A stretch of DNA of 56,019 nt, taken from the NCBI GenBank assembly GCA_902464375.1, contig CABQIM010000004.1:1-56019 (forward strand), given 5' to 3'. This document shows positions 1-9,316 of the stretch, piece after piece. This DNA comes from an uncultured bacterium. GTDB taxonomy: Bacteria > Cyanobacteriota > Vampirovibrionia > Gastranaerophilales > Gastranaerophilaceae. The notes under the pieces are model-generated. The model worked only from the letters and a program-made list of their open reading frames with translations, searched no databases and had not been told where the DNA came from. How positions within the stretch are numbered: position 1 is the stretch's first letter; every line of letters starts with the position of its first letter. Both the position numbers and the translations under genes were made by a program.

Positions 1-562
1 CATCACTCCTTGTGCTTTCAGAATTTGCCAAATAGTAATTATTATTTTTATCGCTTATTGTTGTATAAATTTTATAATACCAATCTTTTGGAGATTTTGG
101 ATAACCGTTTTCCAGAATAGGTATTATATCATGTAACATTCTGAATTTTTTTATAGCGGAATGCTCAATTTCTACACTAGGTGGTGTGAAAGGTGAAAAA
201 TATGCATCAAATTTTTCTATATCGTTTAAATTCTGTTTATTGATTTTGCAAAGATATTTATCATAGAATCGTGCAAAAATCAAAACTGCATACTTAATTT
301 TTTTAGGCAGATTATCTGTTTTATAAACTAACCAGCCAACAAATTTGTTTAGTTTGGAATGCTCTTCTAAAAGTGGAATATCAGAAAATTCTGATATGGT
401 TTTCATTATGTAATATCTTTTGAAATCACAATGGAATGTTATATCAACATTTCTCTTTTTTAATTCTTTAAACAAATTTAATGCAACAAAAAAAACACCG
501 GCTCTATGACCGCTTTTTTCATTGAAATATGACAATTCTGTACAGTCGAATAAAAGTTTCAA
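1..562 (-). CDS. Glycosyltransferase, GT4-like (3' part cut by window edge)
   Basis: Open reading frame read from a TTG at 562-560, continuing without a stop to the window edge; 187 codons are visible. GGAG lies 9 nt before the TTG and the gene starts 2 nt after the stop of the upstream glycosyltransferase, so the two are probably co-transcribed. The N-terminus (KLLFDCTELSY), then FDAYFSPFTPP, the HDIIPI segment and the NSESTRSD segment are the pattern of the N-terminal half of group-1/GT4 sugar transferases, where an 'H-D-(I/L)-I-P' loop is followed by an 'N-S-x-x-T-x-x-D' helix start. The C-terminal nucleotide-sugar binding half lies outside the window. The likely role is cell-surface polysaccharide or glycan assembly; the substrate is unknown. 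Confidence 0.7.
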   Translation of the reverse strand, partial: MKLLFDCTELSYFNEKSGHRAGVFFVALNLFKELKKRNVDITFHCDFKRYYIMKTISEFSDIPLLEEHSKLNKFVGWLVYKTDNLPKKIKYAVLIFARFYDKYLCKINKQNLNDIEKFDAYFSPFTPPSVEIEHSAIKKFRMLHDIIPILENGYPKSPKDWYYKIYTTISDKNNNYYLANSESTRSD

Positions 563-564
563 AG

Positions 565-1392
565 CTACTTTACTCCAAACAATTTTCTTAATCTGTTTTT
601 TATTTTTAAAGTTAGCAAATATATATCATATGCGTTTTTTAGTGGAAAGACCTTAAATTGCTTGGTCATCCTTTGTAATTCTAATTTCTCACCGCCGCTG
701 ATTGATAAATATTCTGCAAAACGATGTTTTGTATAATAATATGTCCTATTTTGCTCGAAATTACCGACATGGCTAGTTGATGTAATAGAGCCAAAGTGAA
801 AGAAACAGACTTTGTTGTTTACAAAAACGTCGTAGCCGGCTTCGATTGCTCTATATTTAATATCATTATCTTCAAAAAACGCAGGATAAAATTTTTCGTC
901 AAAATTGCCAATTTCATTAAGTACGCATTTTTTTGTAAGAACACAAGAAAATACGCATTCGTCAAAACTTTTTTCGTAATCTTGTTTGTAGCGGAAGTTT
1001 TTGAAATATTTTATATAATTGTTTTCATCCGTAATATCATAGTGAGGATTTACGTGTCTTGGAGAAACAAAAGCGGCGTTTTCCTTGTTAAAAACTTTTT
1101 CGCATTCTTCAAACCAATTTGGAAACAGCAAAATGTCATTATTCAAAAAACCTATGTATTCGCCTTTTGCTATTGCAATACCTTGATTGTTACCAGCAGA
1201 AAAACCTTTGTTTTCACAGTTTTTGATTAATTTAATATTGTCTAGAGATTCCAAGTACTCGACAGTACCATCAGTCGAACCATTATCGACAATGATTAAT
1301 TCAAAATCTTTTGTGTATTCAAACAAACTTTTGATAAACTTTTTTGTATACTCAAGTTTGTTTAAAGTAAGTGTTATAATGCTTAGTTTCAT
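565..1392 (-). CDS. Family 2 glycosyltransferase
   Basis: 275 residues with a GT-A fold. The N-terminal IITLTLNK strand, the nucleotide-binding VDNGSTDGT segment (35-43) and an NND metal-binding motif (84-86, in the DXD position of GFLNND) are visible, followed by FYPAFFEDNDIKYRA, the acceptor-side ED motif of rhamnosyl-type GT2 enzymes. It probably transfers a sugar from a nucleotide donor to a surface glycan at the cytoplasmic face of the membrane. The next gene on the same strand is another glycosyltransferase starting 2 nt later, so this is the visible edge of a polysaccharide or glycosylation cluster. Donor and acceptor cannot be told from sequence alone. Confidence 0.88.
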   Translation of the reverse strand: MKLSIITLTLNKLEYTKKFIKSLFEYTKDFELIIVDNGSTDGTVEYLESLDNIKLIKNCENKGFSAGNNQGIAIAKGEYIGFLNNDILLFPNWFEECEKVFNKENAAFVSPRHVNPHYDITDENNYIKYFKNFRYKQDYEKSFDECVFSCVLTKKCVLNEIGNFDEKFYPAFFEDNDIKYRAIEAGYDVFVNNKVCFFHFGSITSTSHVGNFEQNRTYYYTKHRFAEYLSISGGEKLELQRMTKQFKVFPLKNAYDIYLLTLKIKNRLRKLFGVK

Positions 1393-1563
1393 AATTAGAT
1401 TTTATCCTAAATATAAGTCCCTGCAAATATTTACATATCGAAACATTCCCCGGTTGGATTGTTGATTAGAAATCTTATTTTTGTTAACATTATGTTTAAA
1501 ATCAGAAATAAAAAAGGGATGTAAATCTGATTTAGACGTCGATTTGGAGAGATTAAAGGGCTT

Positions 1564-2766
1564 ATGAGAAATAAAATTATATTAATTGTAGTCATTGTTC
1601 TTGCGCTGATTTTGGGCAGAATGATACTTTCAAATATGGATAAAATCAAGACTACAAAAATGCGTGCTATGTCAGGGACTCCGGCAGTAACAGTCGGTGA
1701 AGTTGGAGAAGAGATGGTACAGCGCCAATTTACGGCTACGGCGCGTGTTGTTGCAAAATATAGAGTAGATGTCTTAGCTCGTATTAGCGGATATTTAACA
1801 AAAAGTTACTTCAACGAAGGTGATTATGTAAAAGCAGGTCAACTTTTGTTTGAAATTGAACCTCAAGAATACCAGTTCGCAGCAACAAAAGCAAAGGCGA
1901 GTTTAGATAATGCGCAAGCACAATATGCGTATTACCAAAAACAACTTGCAAGATATCAAGAACTTGTAAAACAAGATTATGTTGCAAGAGCAGATTATGA
2001 TAGCATACTTTCACAAAGAGATGCCTATAGAGCACAAGTAGAGAACGCATCAAGTGCTTATCGTGATGCTCAGAGAAATTTAGGTTATACAAAAGTTAAG
2101 TCACCTGTGAATGGACGTGTTGGTATAATCTCTGTAACGGTTGGTAACTATGTTTCAATGAATAGTGGTGCTTTAACTACGATTAACAGTTATGAACCTA
2201 TGTATGTAACATTTCCGCTTGAATCGAAAGATTATGCAGAGCTTGTAAGAATTGATAAATCCGCAAATATTAATCGAGATGTAGAATTTGTGTTTAGTTC
2301 TGGTGAAAAATATAAGTTTAAAGGTGTTCAAAATTTCCATGATAACAAAATTGATGAAACAACAGGTACTATAACAATGAGAGCTACTTTCCCAAACCCT
2401 GATGATTCTTTGATTCAAGGTGATTTCGGAAGAGTTATTCTGTATTCTAAATTGAAAGACTCTGTTCCTGTTGTTCCGCAAATAGCAACTATGGAAAACC
2501 AAGAAGGACGCTATGTTTATATCTTAGACAAAGACAACATACCTAAAATGTCTTACATAAAAACGATGGGTGAAGTCGGCGACAAGTGGATTGTAACATC
2601 AGGAGTTCAAAAAGGAGATAGAATTGTTACCGGAGGATTGCAAAAAGTTATCCCCGGAAATCCTGTAAGAATTGTTGCATCAGTAGAACAGACACAAGAA
2701 GCTCCAAAAAAAGAGAGCCTTGTTAATAAAATCGGCAGAAAATTTAAGAGAATTTTAAAAAAATAA
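1564..2766 (+). CDS. RND efflux periplasmic adaptor (membrane fusion protein)
   Basis: 400 residues, HlyD/AcrA family. An N-terminal membrane anchor (about residues 5-22) is followed by a split biotinyl-lipoyl domain, a long alpha-helical hairpin rich in Gln/Ala (about 115-170), the returning lipoyl strand with KSPVNGRVG, a beta-barrel and a membrane-proximal domain ending in a basic tail. This is the usual order and length for the adaptor that links an inner-membrane RND pump to a TolC channel. An AAAGGG Shine-Dalgarno precedes the ATG. It is the first gene of a three-gene operon with the pump and the channel, 26 nt and then 4-nt-overlap spacing. The exported substrate is unknown. Confidence 0.93.
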   Translation: MRNKIILIVVIVLALILGRMILSNMDKIKTTKMRAMSGTPAVTVGEVGEEMVQRQFTATARVVAKYRVDVLARISGYLTKSYFNEGDYVKAGQLLFEIEPQEYQFAATKAKASLDNAQAQYAYYQKQLARYQELVKQDYVARADYDSILSQRDAYRAQVENASSAYRDAQRNLGYTKVKSPVNGRVGIISVTVGNYVSMNSGALTTINSYEPMYVTFPLESKDYAELVRIDKSANINRDVEFVFSSGEKYKFKGVQNFHDNKIDETTGTITMRATFPNPDDSLIQGDFGRVILYSKLKDSVPVVPQIATMENQEGRYVYILDKDNIPKMSYIKTMGEVGDKWIVTSGVQKGDRIVTGGLQKVIPGNPVRIVASVEQTQEAPKKESLVNKIGRKFKRILKK

Positions 2767-2792
2767 TTGATAAAAATAATAGGGATATATAA

Positions 2793-5700
2793 ATGGCAGG
2801 TAATTTATTCATAAAACGTCCAAAATTTGCAATTGTAATCTCACTTGCAATTATACTAGCGGGCTTAATTTCGTTAACGACGCTTCCATTGGAAGAATAT
2901 CCGTCAATTACGCCTCCGCAGGTTATTGTAAACGCTACGTATAGCGGTGCGAGTTCTGACGTAATCGCATCAACAATTGCGGCTCCAGTAGAATTGCAGT
3001 TGAATGGTATTGAAGATATGTTATACATGTCTTCTGAATCAAAAAATGGTTCTTATCAATTGACGCTTTATTTTGATGTAGGTGCTGACCCTGATATGGC
3101 TCTGGTTAATGTCCAGAACCAATTACAGTTGGTACAACCCCGTCTGCCGGAAGAAGTTAAACGGTATGGATTGACAGTAAAAAAAACAACAGGTGGTGCC
3201 GGATGTCTTTATTTGGCATTAACTTCACCTAATAAAACATATAATTCGCTATTCTTAGCAAACTACGCAACTCTGTATCTGAAAGATGAACTTGCGCGTA
3301 CAAAAGGTTGCGGTCAGGTACAAATCTTTGGTGCAGGCGACTATTCAATGCGTGTTTGGCTTAAGCCAGATAGAATGGCAAGTCTGGGAGTTTCCGCAAG
3401 TGATATCAATGCTGCAATAACTTCTCAAAACACACAATCTCCAGCCGGAAACATTGGTGTTGAACCAATGGAAAATCCACAGGTTATGAAGTTTACATTG
3501 AGAACCAAAGGACGTTTAAAAACAGTTGAAGAATTTGAAAATATTATTGTTAAATCAAATAGAGATGGTTCAAATGTGAAAATCAAAGATGTAGCACGTG
3601 TAGAATTAGGTGCAGAGAATTATTCCTCTAGTGTATCAGTGGGAGATAATGATGTTGCGATTATTTCTATATCACAGTTACCGGAAGCTAACACTATTGA
3701 TTTGGTTAATCAAATTCAGAAGAAAATGAAAACTTTGAGTAAGAAGTTTCCTAACGATATGGACTATTCAACTCACTATGACACTACAGAATTTGTAAGA
3801 GAATCTATTCACGAAGTAATAAGCGCAATTGTACTTGCAATTGCTTTGGTTAGTGCGGTAACGTATATGTTTTTGGGTACTGCAAGAGCGGCATTTATTC
3901 CATTCTGTGCGATTCCGGTTTCACTGATTGGTGTATTCATATTTATGGCAATGATGGGATTTTCTATAAACTTGTTAATCCTGTTTGGCTTGGTTCTCGC
4001 AGTAGGTCTGGTAGTAGATGATGCGATTGTTGTACTGGAAAATACCCAAAGACATATTCAGGAAGGAAAGTCGCCTAAGGATGCTACTGAAATTACTATG
4101 CAAGAGGTTTTTGGCGCAGTTGTTGCAACTTCTTTAGTATTGATGGCTGTATTCGTTCCGGTGTCATTTATGAGCGGTATTACAGGGCAAATGTACAGAC
4201 AATTTGCTGTATGTATTGCAACATCAATCGGCTTATCAACAGTCGTTGCTCTGACTCTTTCTCCTGCACTTTGTTCGTTGATTCTAAAATCAGGTGAAGA
4301 GAAAACCGATTTTGAATTTATTCAAAAATTTGAAGATTGGTTCAACGGTGTAAGAGATAAATATTTGAATACAGTAAGATACTTCGTAGATTCGCCTAAA
4401 AAGACGTTAAGAGTGCTGTTAGGAGTTGTATTATTTATTCTTATAATGTTCAAAATATGTCCTACCGGTTTCTTGCCGGATGAAGACAGAGGTGCTTTGT
4501 TCGTAATGGTTCAGCTTCAAGATGGTGCGACTTTAACAAGAACCGCAAATGTTGTTCACAAAATGGCTAGAGAGTTTGCGGATATACCTGGGGTTGTTTC
4601 AGTAATGCAAATCAATGGTATGAAAGGTGAAAATTCTGCCTTTATGATACTTAAACTTGAACCTTGGTCAAAAAGGAAATCTTCGAAGTTATCGATAAAT
4701 AGTATTACATCGCAAGCAAATTCGATTACGGCTAAATATCCGGAAGCTATATCGTTCGTATCTCAGCCACCTGCTATTTCCGGCATGGGTATGTATGGCG
4801 GTTTTGAGTACCAACTTCTGGATAAGGGTGACAGAACTGCGGATGAATTGTTCGAACAAGTTCAATCTTTGTTAAGATTTGCAAGACAAGATTCTGCTTT
4901 TTCCAGCTTGTATACTTCATACACTTCTTCACTTCCACAAGTTGTTGTAAATATAGAAGAAGAAAAAGCTTTGGCTCAAGGTGTGCCGATTACAGAAATT
5001 TATAGCACATTAGCTGCTCAATTTGGTGCAACTTACGTAAACGACTTCAATAAATTTGGTAGAGTTTACCGTGTTTATATGCAAGCGGATGCGCCTTATC
5101 GTGAAACTTTAGGTGATATTAGCAAAATTTATGTTAAAAATAATTCCGGTAAAATGCTTCCGATTTCTTCTGTTATTACAACAGAAAATATCGTAGGTCC
5201 ATATATGTTAACAAGATTTAATATGTATCCGGCAATTACAATAAACGGTAGTCCTGCAAATGGTGTAAGTTCGGGTGAAGCGATGAAAGCGATGTCAGAA
5301 ATTTCTGATAAAGTTTTACCTAAAGATATGGATTACGCTTGGTCAGGAACATCTTTGCAAGAACAAAAATCAGCCGGTCAGATTGGACCAATTCTAGCTA
5401 TGGCACTAACGTTCGTATACTTGTTCTTGGTTGCGCTATATGAAAGCTGGACTCTTCCGGTTGCAGTGTTGTTGATTTCGCCAATCGCTTTATTGGGAGC
5501 CTTGTTCTTCCAATTCGTATCGGGCTTGTCACTTGATATTTATGCTCAAGTTGGTTTGGTTATGTTAATTGGTTTGAGTACAAAACAAGCAATCTTGATT
5601 GTAGAATTCGCAAAAGATGCGATGGAAAAAGAGGGGCTGCATTATGTAGATGCTGCAATGCAAGCTGCAAAACTTCGTTTTAGAGCGGTTATGATGACAA

Positions 5701-5912
5701 ATATTGCATTTATTTTAGGTCTGTTACCGTTAGTTTTTGCAAAGGGTGCTGGTGCCGGTAGCCGTCACTCAATCGGTGTATCCGTATTTGGCGGTATGAT
5801 GGCGGTTGCATTCCTTGGTAGTATTTTAGTTCCTGCATTTTTCGTTATGACAAATGTTATGAAAGAAAAATCTGCCAAATATATACACAATTTAAGGAAT
5901 AAAAAGCAATGA
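2793..5912 (+). CDS. RND multidrug efflux transporter, AcrB/HAE1 type
   Basis: 1039 residues, the normal length of hydrophobe/amphiphile efflux pumps. The N-terminus has the first transmembrane helix followed by LPLEEYPSITPP, the classic HAE1 porter entry. TM4 carries the adjacent aspartates D409-D410 in GLVVDDAIVVLEN, equivalent to the proton-relay pair of AcrB. The second half repeats the architecture and ends with a GLSTKQAILIVEFA segment and a GGMMA-containing last helix pair. It uses proton motive force to move amphiphilic compounds from the periplasm and inner leaflet into the outer-membrane channel. Its stop overlaps the start of the channel gene by 4 nt (ATGA), implying translational coupling. 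Confidence 0.96.
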   Translation: MAGNLFIKRPKFAIVISLAIILAGLISLTTLPLEEYPSITPPQVIVNATYSGASSDVIASTIAAPVELQLNGIEDMLYMSSESKNGSYQLTLYFDVGADPDMALVNVQNQLQLVQPRLPEEVKRYGLTVKKTTGGAGCLYLALTSPNKTYNSLFLANYATLYLKDELARTKGCGQVQIFGAGDYSMRVWLKPDRMASLGVSASDINAAITSQNTQSPAGNIGVEPMENPQVMKFTLRTKGRLKTVEEFENIIVKSNRDGSNVKIKDVARVELGAENYSSSVSVGDNDVAIISISQLPEANTIDLVNQIQKKMKTLSKKFPNDMDYSTHYDTTEFVRESIHEVISAIVLAIALVSAVTYMFLGTARAAFIPFCAIPVSLIGVFIFMAMMGFSINLLILFGLVLAVGLVVDDAIVVLENTQRHIQEGKSPKDATEITMQEVFGAVVATSLVLMAVFVPVSFMSGITGQMYRQFAVCIATSIGLSTVVALTLSPALCSLILKSGEEKTDFEFIQKFEDWFNGVRDKYLNTVRYFVDSPKKTLRVLLGVVLFILIMFKICPTGFLPDEDRGALFVMVQLQDGATLTRTANVVHKMAREFADIPGVVSVMQINGMKGENSAFMILKLEPWSKRKSSKLSINSITSQANSITAKYPEAISFVSQPPAISGMGMYGGFEYQLLDKGDRTADELFEQVQSLLRFARQDSAFSSLYTSYTSSLPQVVVNIEEEKALAQGVPITEIYSTLAAQFGATYVNDFNKFGRVYRVYMQADAPYRETLGDISKIYVKNNSGKMLPISSVITTENIVGPYMLTRFNMYPAITINGSPANGVSSGEAMKAMSEISDKVLPKDMDYAWSGTSLQEQKSAGQIGPILAMALTFVYLFLVALYESWTLPVAVLLISPIALLGALFFQFVSGLSLDIYAQVGLVMLIGLSTKQAILIVEFAKDAMEKEGLHYVDAAMQAAKLRFRAVMMTNIAFILGLLPLVFAKGAGAGSRHSIGVSVFGGMMAVAFLGSILVPAFFVMTNVMKEKSAKYIHNLRNKKQ

Positions 5913-7369
5913 AAAAACTTTTTATAGTATTAATAACTTGTATTTTAGCGTTCCAAACCTCTTGCCAAGCTGCGTTTTGGCATAAAGATAACGGATTGGG
6001 AAATGAAATAAAAACAGAAGAATATCCTGATAGCAAGGATGTTGAACCTAAAAATACAACTGAAGAACCTACAATGATCCAAGGTGGAGTTGAAAATACT
6101 CCTGACATTACTTTAGAAGAATGCTTGCGATATGCACTTGGAAACAATCCGAGAATTCAAGCGGCAATGCAAGATGTATTCGCCTCTGATGCCAGAATAA
6201 GACAAGCTTGGTCAGCTTATTTTCCACAATTCGGATGGCAAACCGGATATACCAAGATTAAACAATTACAGTTGTCTGATGCATTGGGTCGAAACTTGGT
6301 ATTCAATTATTGGGTATTAGGACAAATTAGTGCATCCCAAATGCTTTACGACTTTGGTGTAACGCAAAATCAGGTTACAATCAGAAAATTAGATAATCAA
6401 GGGTATAAAATTACACTGACAGGAACGGTTAATGACGTTGTCTGTGAGGTTAAAAAAGCTTACTATAATCTTCAATATGCAATAGAAGCCAAGAAGGTTG
6501 CGGAAGATATGGTTGCTAAATACGCAGCTTTTTATGACCAAGCTAAAGCTTTTTATAAAGTCGGAACAAAACCAAAGGTTGACGTTACAATTGCAGAAGT
6601 TAACTTGAGTAATGCAAAACTTAACTTGATTCAGGCTGAGAATGCTGTTGATATTGCGATGGCGAAATTAAATAATACTATGGGGCTCCCGTATTCTAAT
6701 AAATATAAAATCAACGAGAGTTTGAGATATGATAGCTGTGATATTACTCTTGATAAAGCAGTAAAGACTGCACAAGAATCTAGACCGGAATTTCAATTGG
6801 CAGAAGTTAAGGTTGAAGAGGCGCGTCAGAATGTTAAATTGGTTAAGAAATCATATTTCCCACAAATCACGATTGAAGGTCAATATCAGATTGGTGGTAT
6901 GCACCCAACCAGTAACTATGGTTACAATTATGGCGGATATATCAACTTCCCTACAATTAACGGTATGTTGATTAAGAACGAAATCAGAGAGGCAAAGGCT
7001 TTGTATTCAAGAGAACAAGCAAATGCTATAAATACAAAGAATAATATTTACTACGAAATTCAAGAATCTTATTATTCATTAACGGAAAAGAAGAATAAAA
7101 TTCCTGTAGCATTTCTTGGACTTAAACAAGCGAAAGAAAACTATGAGCTCTCATATGGAAGATATCATGTTGGTGTTGGTAATCCGATTGAACTAAAGGA
7201 TGCGCAGGTTCAGTATCAGAATGCGATGTTGGTTTATTATCAAACTTTGTATGACTATAATGCAGCCAAAGCAACATTAGAAAAGTCTATTGGACGTAAC
7301 ATTGCAGATGGCGAAGTCGAATTAAAGCCTGATTGTAAAAAGAAAGCCAAAAAAGATATCGGAGCTTAG
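5909..7369 (+). CDS. TolC-family outer-membrane efflux channel
   Basis: 486 residues with an N-terminal signal peptide (hydrophobic core about 4-18, then a C-rich SCQAAF region). Two homologous halves each start with a TLEECLRYALGNNP-like helix and carry long Asn/Ala-rich coiled coils, the outer-membrane factor repeat pattern; a QAKENYELSYGRYHVGVGNP segment marks the second half. The start overlaps the pump stop by 4 nt. With the adaptor and pump it completes a tripartite efflux system spanning the envelope, so the host must have an outer membrane. The mature N-terminus is unusually acidic and Pro/Thr-rich (about residues 27-55). Whether the Cys near the cleavage site is lipidated is unclear because the lipobox is poor. 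Confidence 0.92.
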   Translation: MKKLFIVLITCILAFQTSCQAAFWHKDNGLGNEIKTEEYPDSKDVEPKNTTEEPTMIQGGVENTPDITLEECLRYALGNNPRIQAAMQDVFASDARIRQAWSAYFPQFGWQTGYTKIKQLQLSDALGRNLVFNYWVLGQISASQMLYDFGVTQNQVTIRKLDNQGYKITLTGTVNDVVCEVKKAYYNLQYAIEAKKVAEDMVAKYAAFYDQAKAFYKVGTKPKVDVTIAEVNLSNAKLNLIQAENAVDIAMAKLNNTMGLPYSNKYKINESLRYDSCDITLDKAVKTAQESRPEFQLAEVKVEEARQNVKLVKKSYFPQITIEGQYQIGGMHPTSNYGYNYGGYINFPTINGMLIKNEIREAKALYSREQANAINTKNNIYYEIQESYYSLTEKKNKIPVAFLGLKQAKENYELSYGRYHVGVGNPIELKDAQVQYQNAMLVYYQTLYDYNAAKATLEKSIGRNIADGEVELKPDCKKKAKKDIGA

Positions 7370-7445
7370 TGTGCAATTCTTTCACAAGTAGATATGCCTA
7401 TCAATTTGTTAGTGTTGTAAAGGGTATGGAAGTGTCAATAACTGG

Positions 7446-7477
7446 ATTGCCACGAAAATCACAGATTTTCTCGCAAT
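7446..7477. repeat. Nested palindrome downstream of the efflux operon
   Basis: ATTGC/GCAAT outer arms enclose GAAAATC/GATTTTC inner arms around an ACA loop. No T tract follows on either strand, so it is a poor terminator. It resembles a small intergenic palindromic repeat. The rest of 7370-7548 shows nothing I can assign. Confidence 0.5.
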
Positions 7478-7548
7478 GATGGCACTTTGTTATTATGCCC
7501 TATTATCTTATTCAGTTGACAAATACCATCAACAAGGGGCGAGAGGAA

Positions 7549-7587
7549 AAATAAAAAAGCTTGCAACTTCTATTCAAAGAGTTGCGT
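7549..7587 (-). terminator. Rho-independent terminator of the truncated inverted paralogue
   Basis: Read on the minus strand, GCAACT and AGTTGC arms are followed by AAGCTTTTTTATTTTT. It lies directly after the conserved 3' flank of the gene remnant at 7591-7689, in the position where the full-length copy has its own, different terminator (9342-9380). Confidence 0.65.
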
Positions 7588-7590
7588 GCC

Positions 7591-7689
7591 TGTTTCATTA
7601 CTTCCAATATTCTTACTCATTAACCTGAGAATGTTTTGTAAGAACCTTCGATGTTATCGTTGATAACCTTTTTAACAGCTTCAATTTCT
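7591..7689 (-). pseudogene. Inverted 3'-end remnant of the 486-aa gene (99-bp arm)
   Basis: Read on the minus strand this stretch encodes the C-terminal tail of the protein made from 7856-9316 (ending KVINDNIEGSYKTFSG, stop) plus 29 nt past its stop region. It matches 9247-9345 in inverted orientation at 95 of 99 positions without gaps. The four differences are two synonymous and two amino-acid changes (Glu to Lys, Ala to Gly in the remnant). Homology fades into a 1-nt frameshift about 8 bp further upstream, so no start or body remains. It has its own downstream terminator, which suggests a truncated paralogue rather than a random duplication. Together with the intact copy it forms an inverted repeat around the whole gene. 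Confidence 0.8.
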
Positions 7690-7725
7690 AATTGTAAATA
7701 ATTGTAACGATTTTGTTAAAAACCC

Positions 7726-7752
7726 TAAAGTTTTCAAAAAAAATGCCGTAAT
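7726..7752 (+). promoter_or_regulatory. Sigma-28 (FliA)-type promoter
   Basis: TAAAGTTT, an 11-nt spacer, then GCCGTAAT. The -35 matches the enterobacterial sigma-28 consensus TAAAGTTT at all 8 positions and the -10 keeps the GCCG core of GCCGATAA, with the canonical 15 nt between TAAA and GCCG. The predicted start near 7760 leaves a leader of about 95 nt before the ATG at 7856. It is the only promoter-like sequence I see there. Confidence 0.7.
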
Positions 7753-7855
7753 ACAACATGTAAAGCAAAAATGTAACACAAGAGGCAATAAGTTACCAAA
7801 AAATTAAAGCAGAAAAAATATAAGTAACGAATAAATATAAAAGGAGAAAACGAAA

Positions 7856-9316
7856 ATGGGAATGTCAGCATCACAAGCAAGGTTGTTAAGTTTACAAGCA
7901 AGACAGTCAAACCTTGAATATCAAGGTCAACAAATCAACCAAGAAAGGTCAATTTTATCACAACAATGTACAGCATTGTACAATAGTTTATTGTCAATGA
8001 CAGTACCAACTCCACCGGCAACTACTGATTATCAAACAATCAAGTATTCTGGCGAATTGGGTGCTACTAAGTACAGCTTTGATGCTAACAGCATTAAACC
8101 AAATGGTGATGATACATACACAATAACAATGCAAGAGCAAAAACACGGTGATTCTTTACAAAAAAATGCTACAATCGCTTTAGTTGATACAAATTCTAAA
8201 GGTGGCTTTAAAGGTGTTAAATTAGATACAAGTGCAACTAAAACAACTACAACTCAAGTATACTCAGGGGCTATGATAGCAGATCAAAAAGGTAATACAT
8301 ATTTAGTTCCTGTTACGGACGATGATGTTGAAAAAGGAGCCGATAGCAAAAAAGATGGAACATATTATAAACTTGTTGGTGGTAAATATGTTGAGTACAA
8401 AGGAAAACCTGAAGCTGGAGCATACAAAATTGGCACAAAGGGCGCTACTGGTGCAGTTCAAGTATCAAAAGTAATGGAAGATAGAACTAACATTACCAAA
8501 GATGGTTTAGGTTTCATTCAGAGAAGTGAATTATCTGGCATATATGTCTTAGATGATAAAACCGGTCAAGTTAGGGCTGCTACTATTAATGATTTTACCG
8601 TAGCAGAAGATCAACCAAATATCTTAAAATTCAACTCAGGTGTTACATATATTCAAAAATCTAGTGATGGTCAATCTTATGAAGCACAAGGTGATGTATC
8701 CGGTGTTACTGTAGGTGGCAAAGGTGTACACACTTTGTCAGAAGAAGAAAAGCAACAATATGGTGATGCGATTGCAAACTGTGGTTTGAAAGATGCAGAC
8801 GGTAATGCTTACGGTGTTGATGACTTCTATATGTATTACAACGATAACGGCGGTGCTGTATTTGTTCTAATCAGCGATGTTGAAGATGGCAACAACAACG
8901 CAGTTACATACAATTATGCAGCGAATGGTGAATTTACTAAAAATCAATCATATGACGATGCAAAATTGGTATTTGATCCAACCAATGGCAGAATTACAGA
9001 AATTGCAATTCCAAACTACGATGATGATGGCAATATCGCATCTTGGACTTCAATCTCAGTAACAGCAGAAACTGTAACAGATGAAGCCGCTTACAATGAT
9101 GCTTATGCAAAATATGAATATGATACATATTTATATGACCAAAAGAACAAAGAAATCAACGCAAAAACAGAAATCATTCAACAAGAAGATAAAAACTTGG
9201 AATTAAAACTACAAAGACTTGATAATGAAAGAACTCAGATTACAACAGAAATTGAAGCCGTTGAAAAGGTTATCAATGATAACATCGAAGCTTCTTACAA
9301 AACATTCTCAGGTTAA
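7856..9316 (+). CDS. Unrecognised 486-aa protein with coiled-coil termini; candidate flagellar-regulon secreted protein
   Basis: I do not recognise a named family. The first about 50 residues (MGMSASQARLLSLQARQSN...) and the last about 60 residues are Gln/Glu/Leu-rich heptad-like helices. The middle (about 60-410) is Thr/Gly/Asp/Asn-rich and beta-like, with no signal peptide and no cysteine-rich motif apart from scattered Cys. Helical ends around a variable beta core is the topology of flagellar axial proteins (flagellin, hook, hook-associated), which also lack signal peptides. A strong sigma-28-type promoter upstream supports a flagellar-regulon link. GGAG precedes the ATG by 8-9 nt. Its 3' end is duplicated in inverse orientation upstream (7591-7689). 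Function is inferred only from topology and promoter; a non-flagellar filament or export substrate is equally possible. Confidence 0.75.
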   Translation: MGMSASQARLLSLQARQSNLEYQGQQINQERSILSQQCTALYNSLLSMTVPTPPATTDYQTIKYSGELGATKYSFDANSIKPNGDDTYTITMQEQKHGDSLQKNATIALVDTNSKGGFKGVKLDTSATKTTTTQVYSGAMIADQKGNTYLVPVTDDDVEKGADSKKDGTYYKLVGGKYVEYKGKPEAGAYKIGTKGATGAVQVSKVMEDRTNITKDGLGFIQRSELSGIYVLDDKTGQVRAATINDFTVAEDQPNILKFNSGVTYIQKSSDGQSYEAQGDVSGVTVGGKGVHTLSEEEKQQYGDAIANCGLKDADGNAYGVDDFYMYYNDNGGAVFVLISDVEDGNNNAVTYNYAANGEFTKNQSYDDAKLVFDPTNGRITEIAIPNYDDDGNIASWTSISVTAETVTDEAAYNDAYAKYEYDTYLYDQKNKEINAKTEIIQQEDKNLELKLQRLDNERTQITTEIEAVEKVINDNIEASYKTFSG

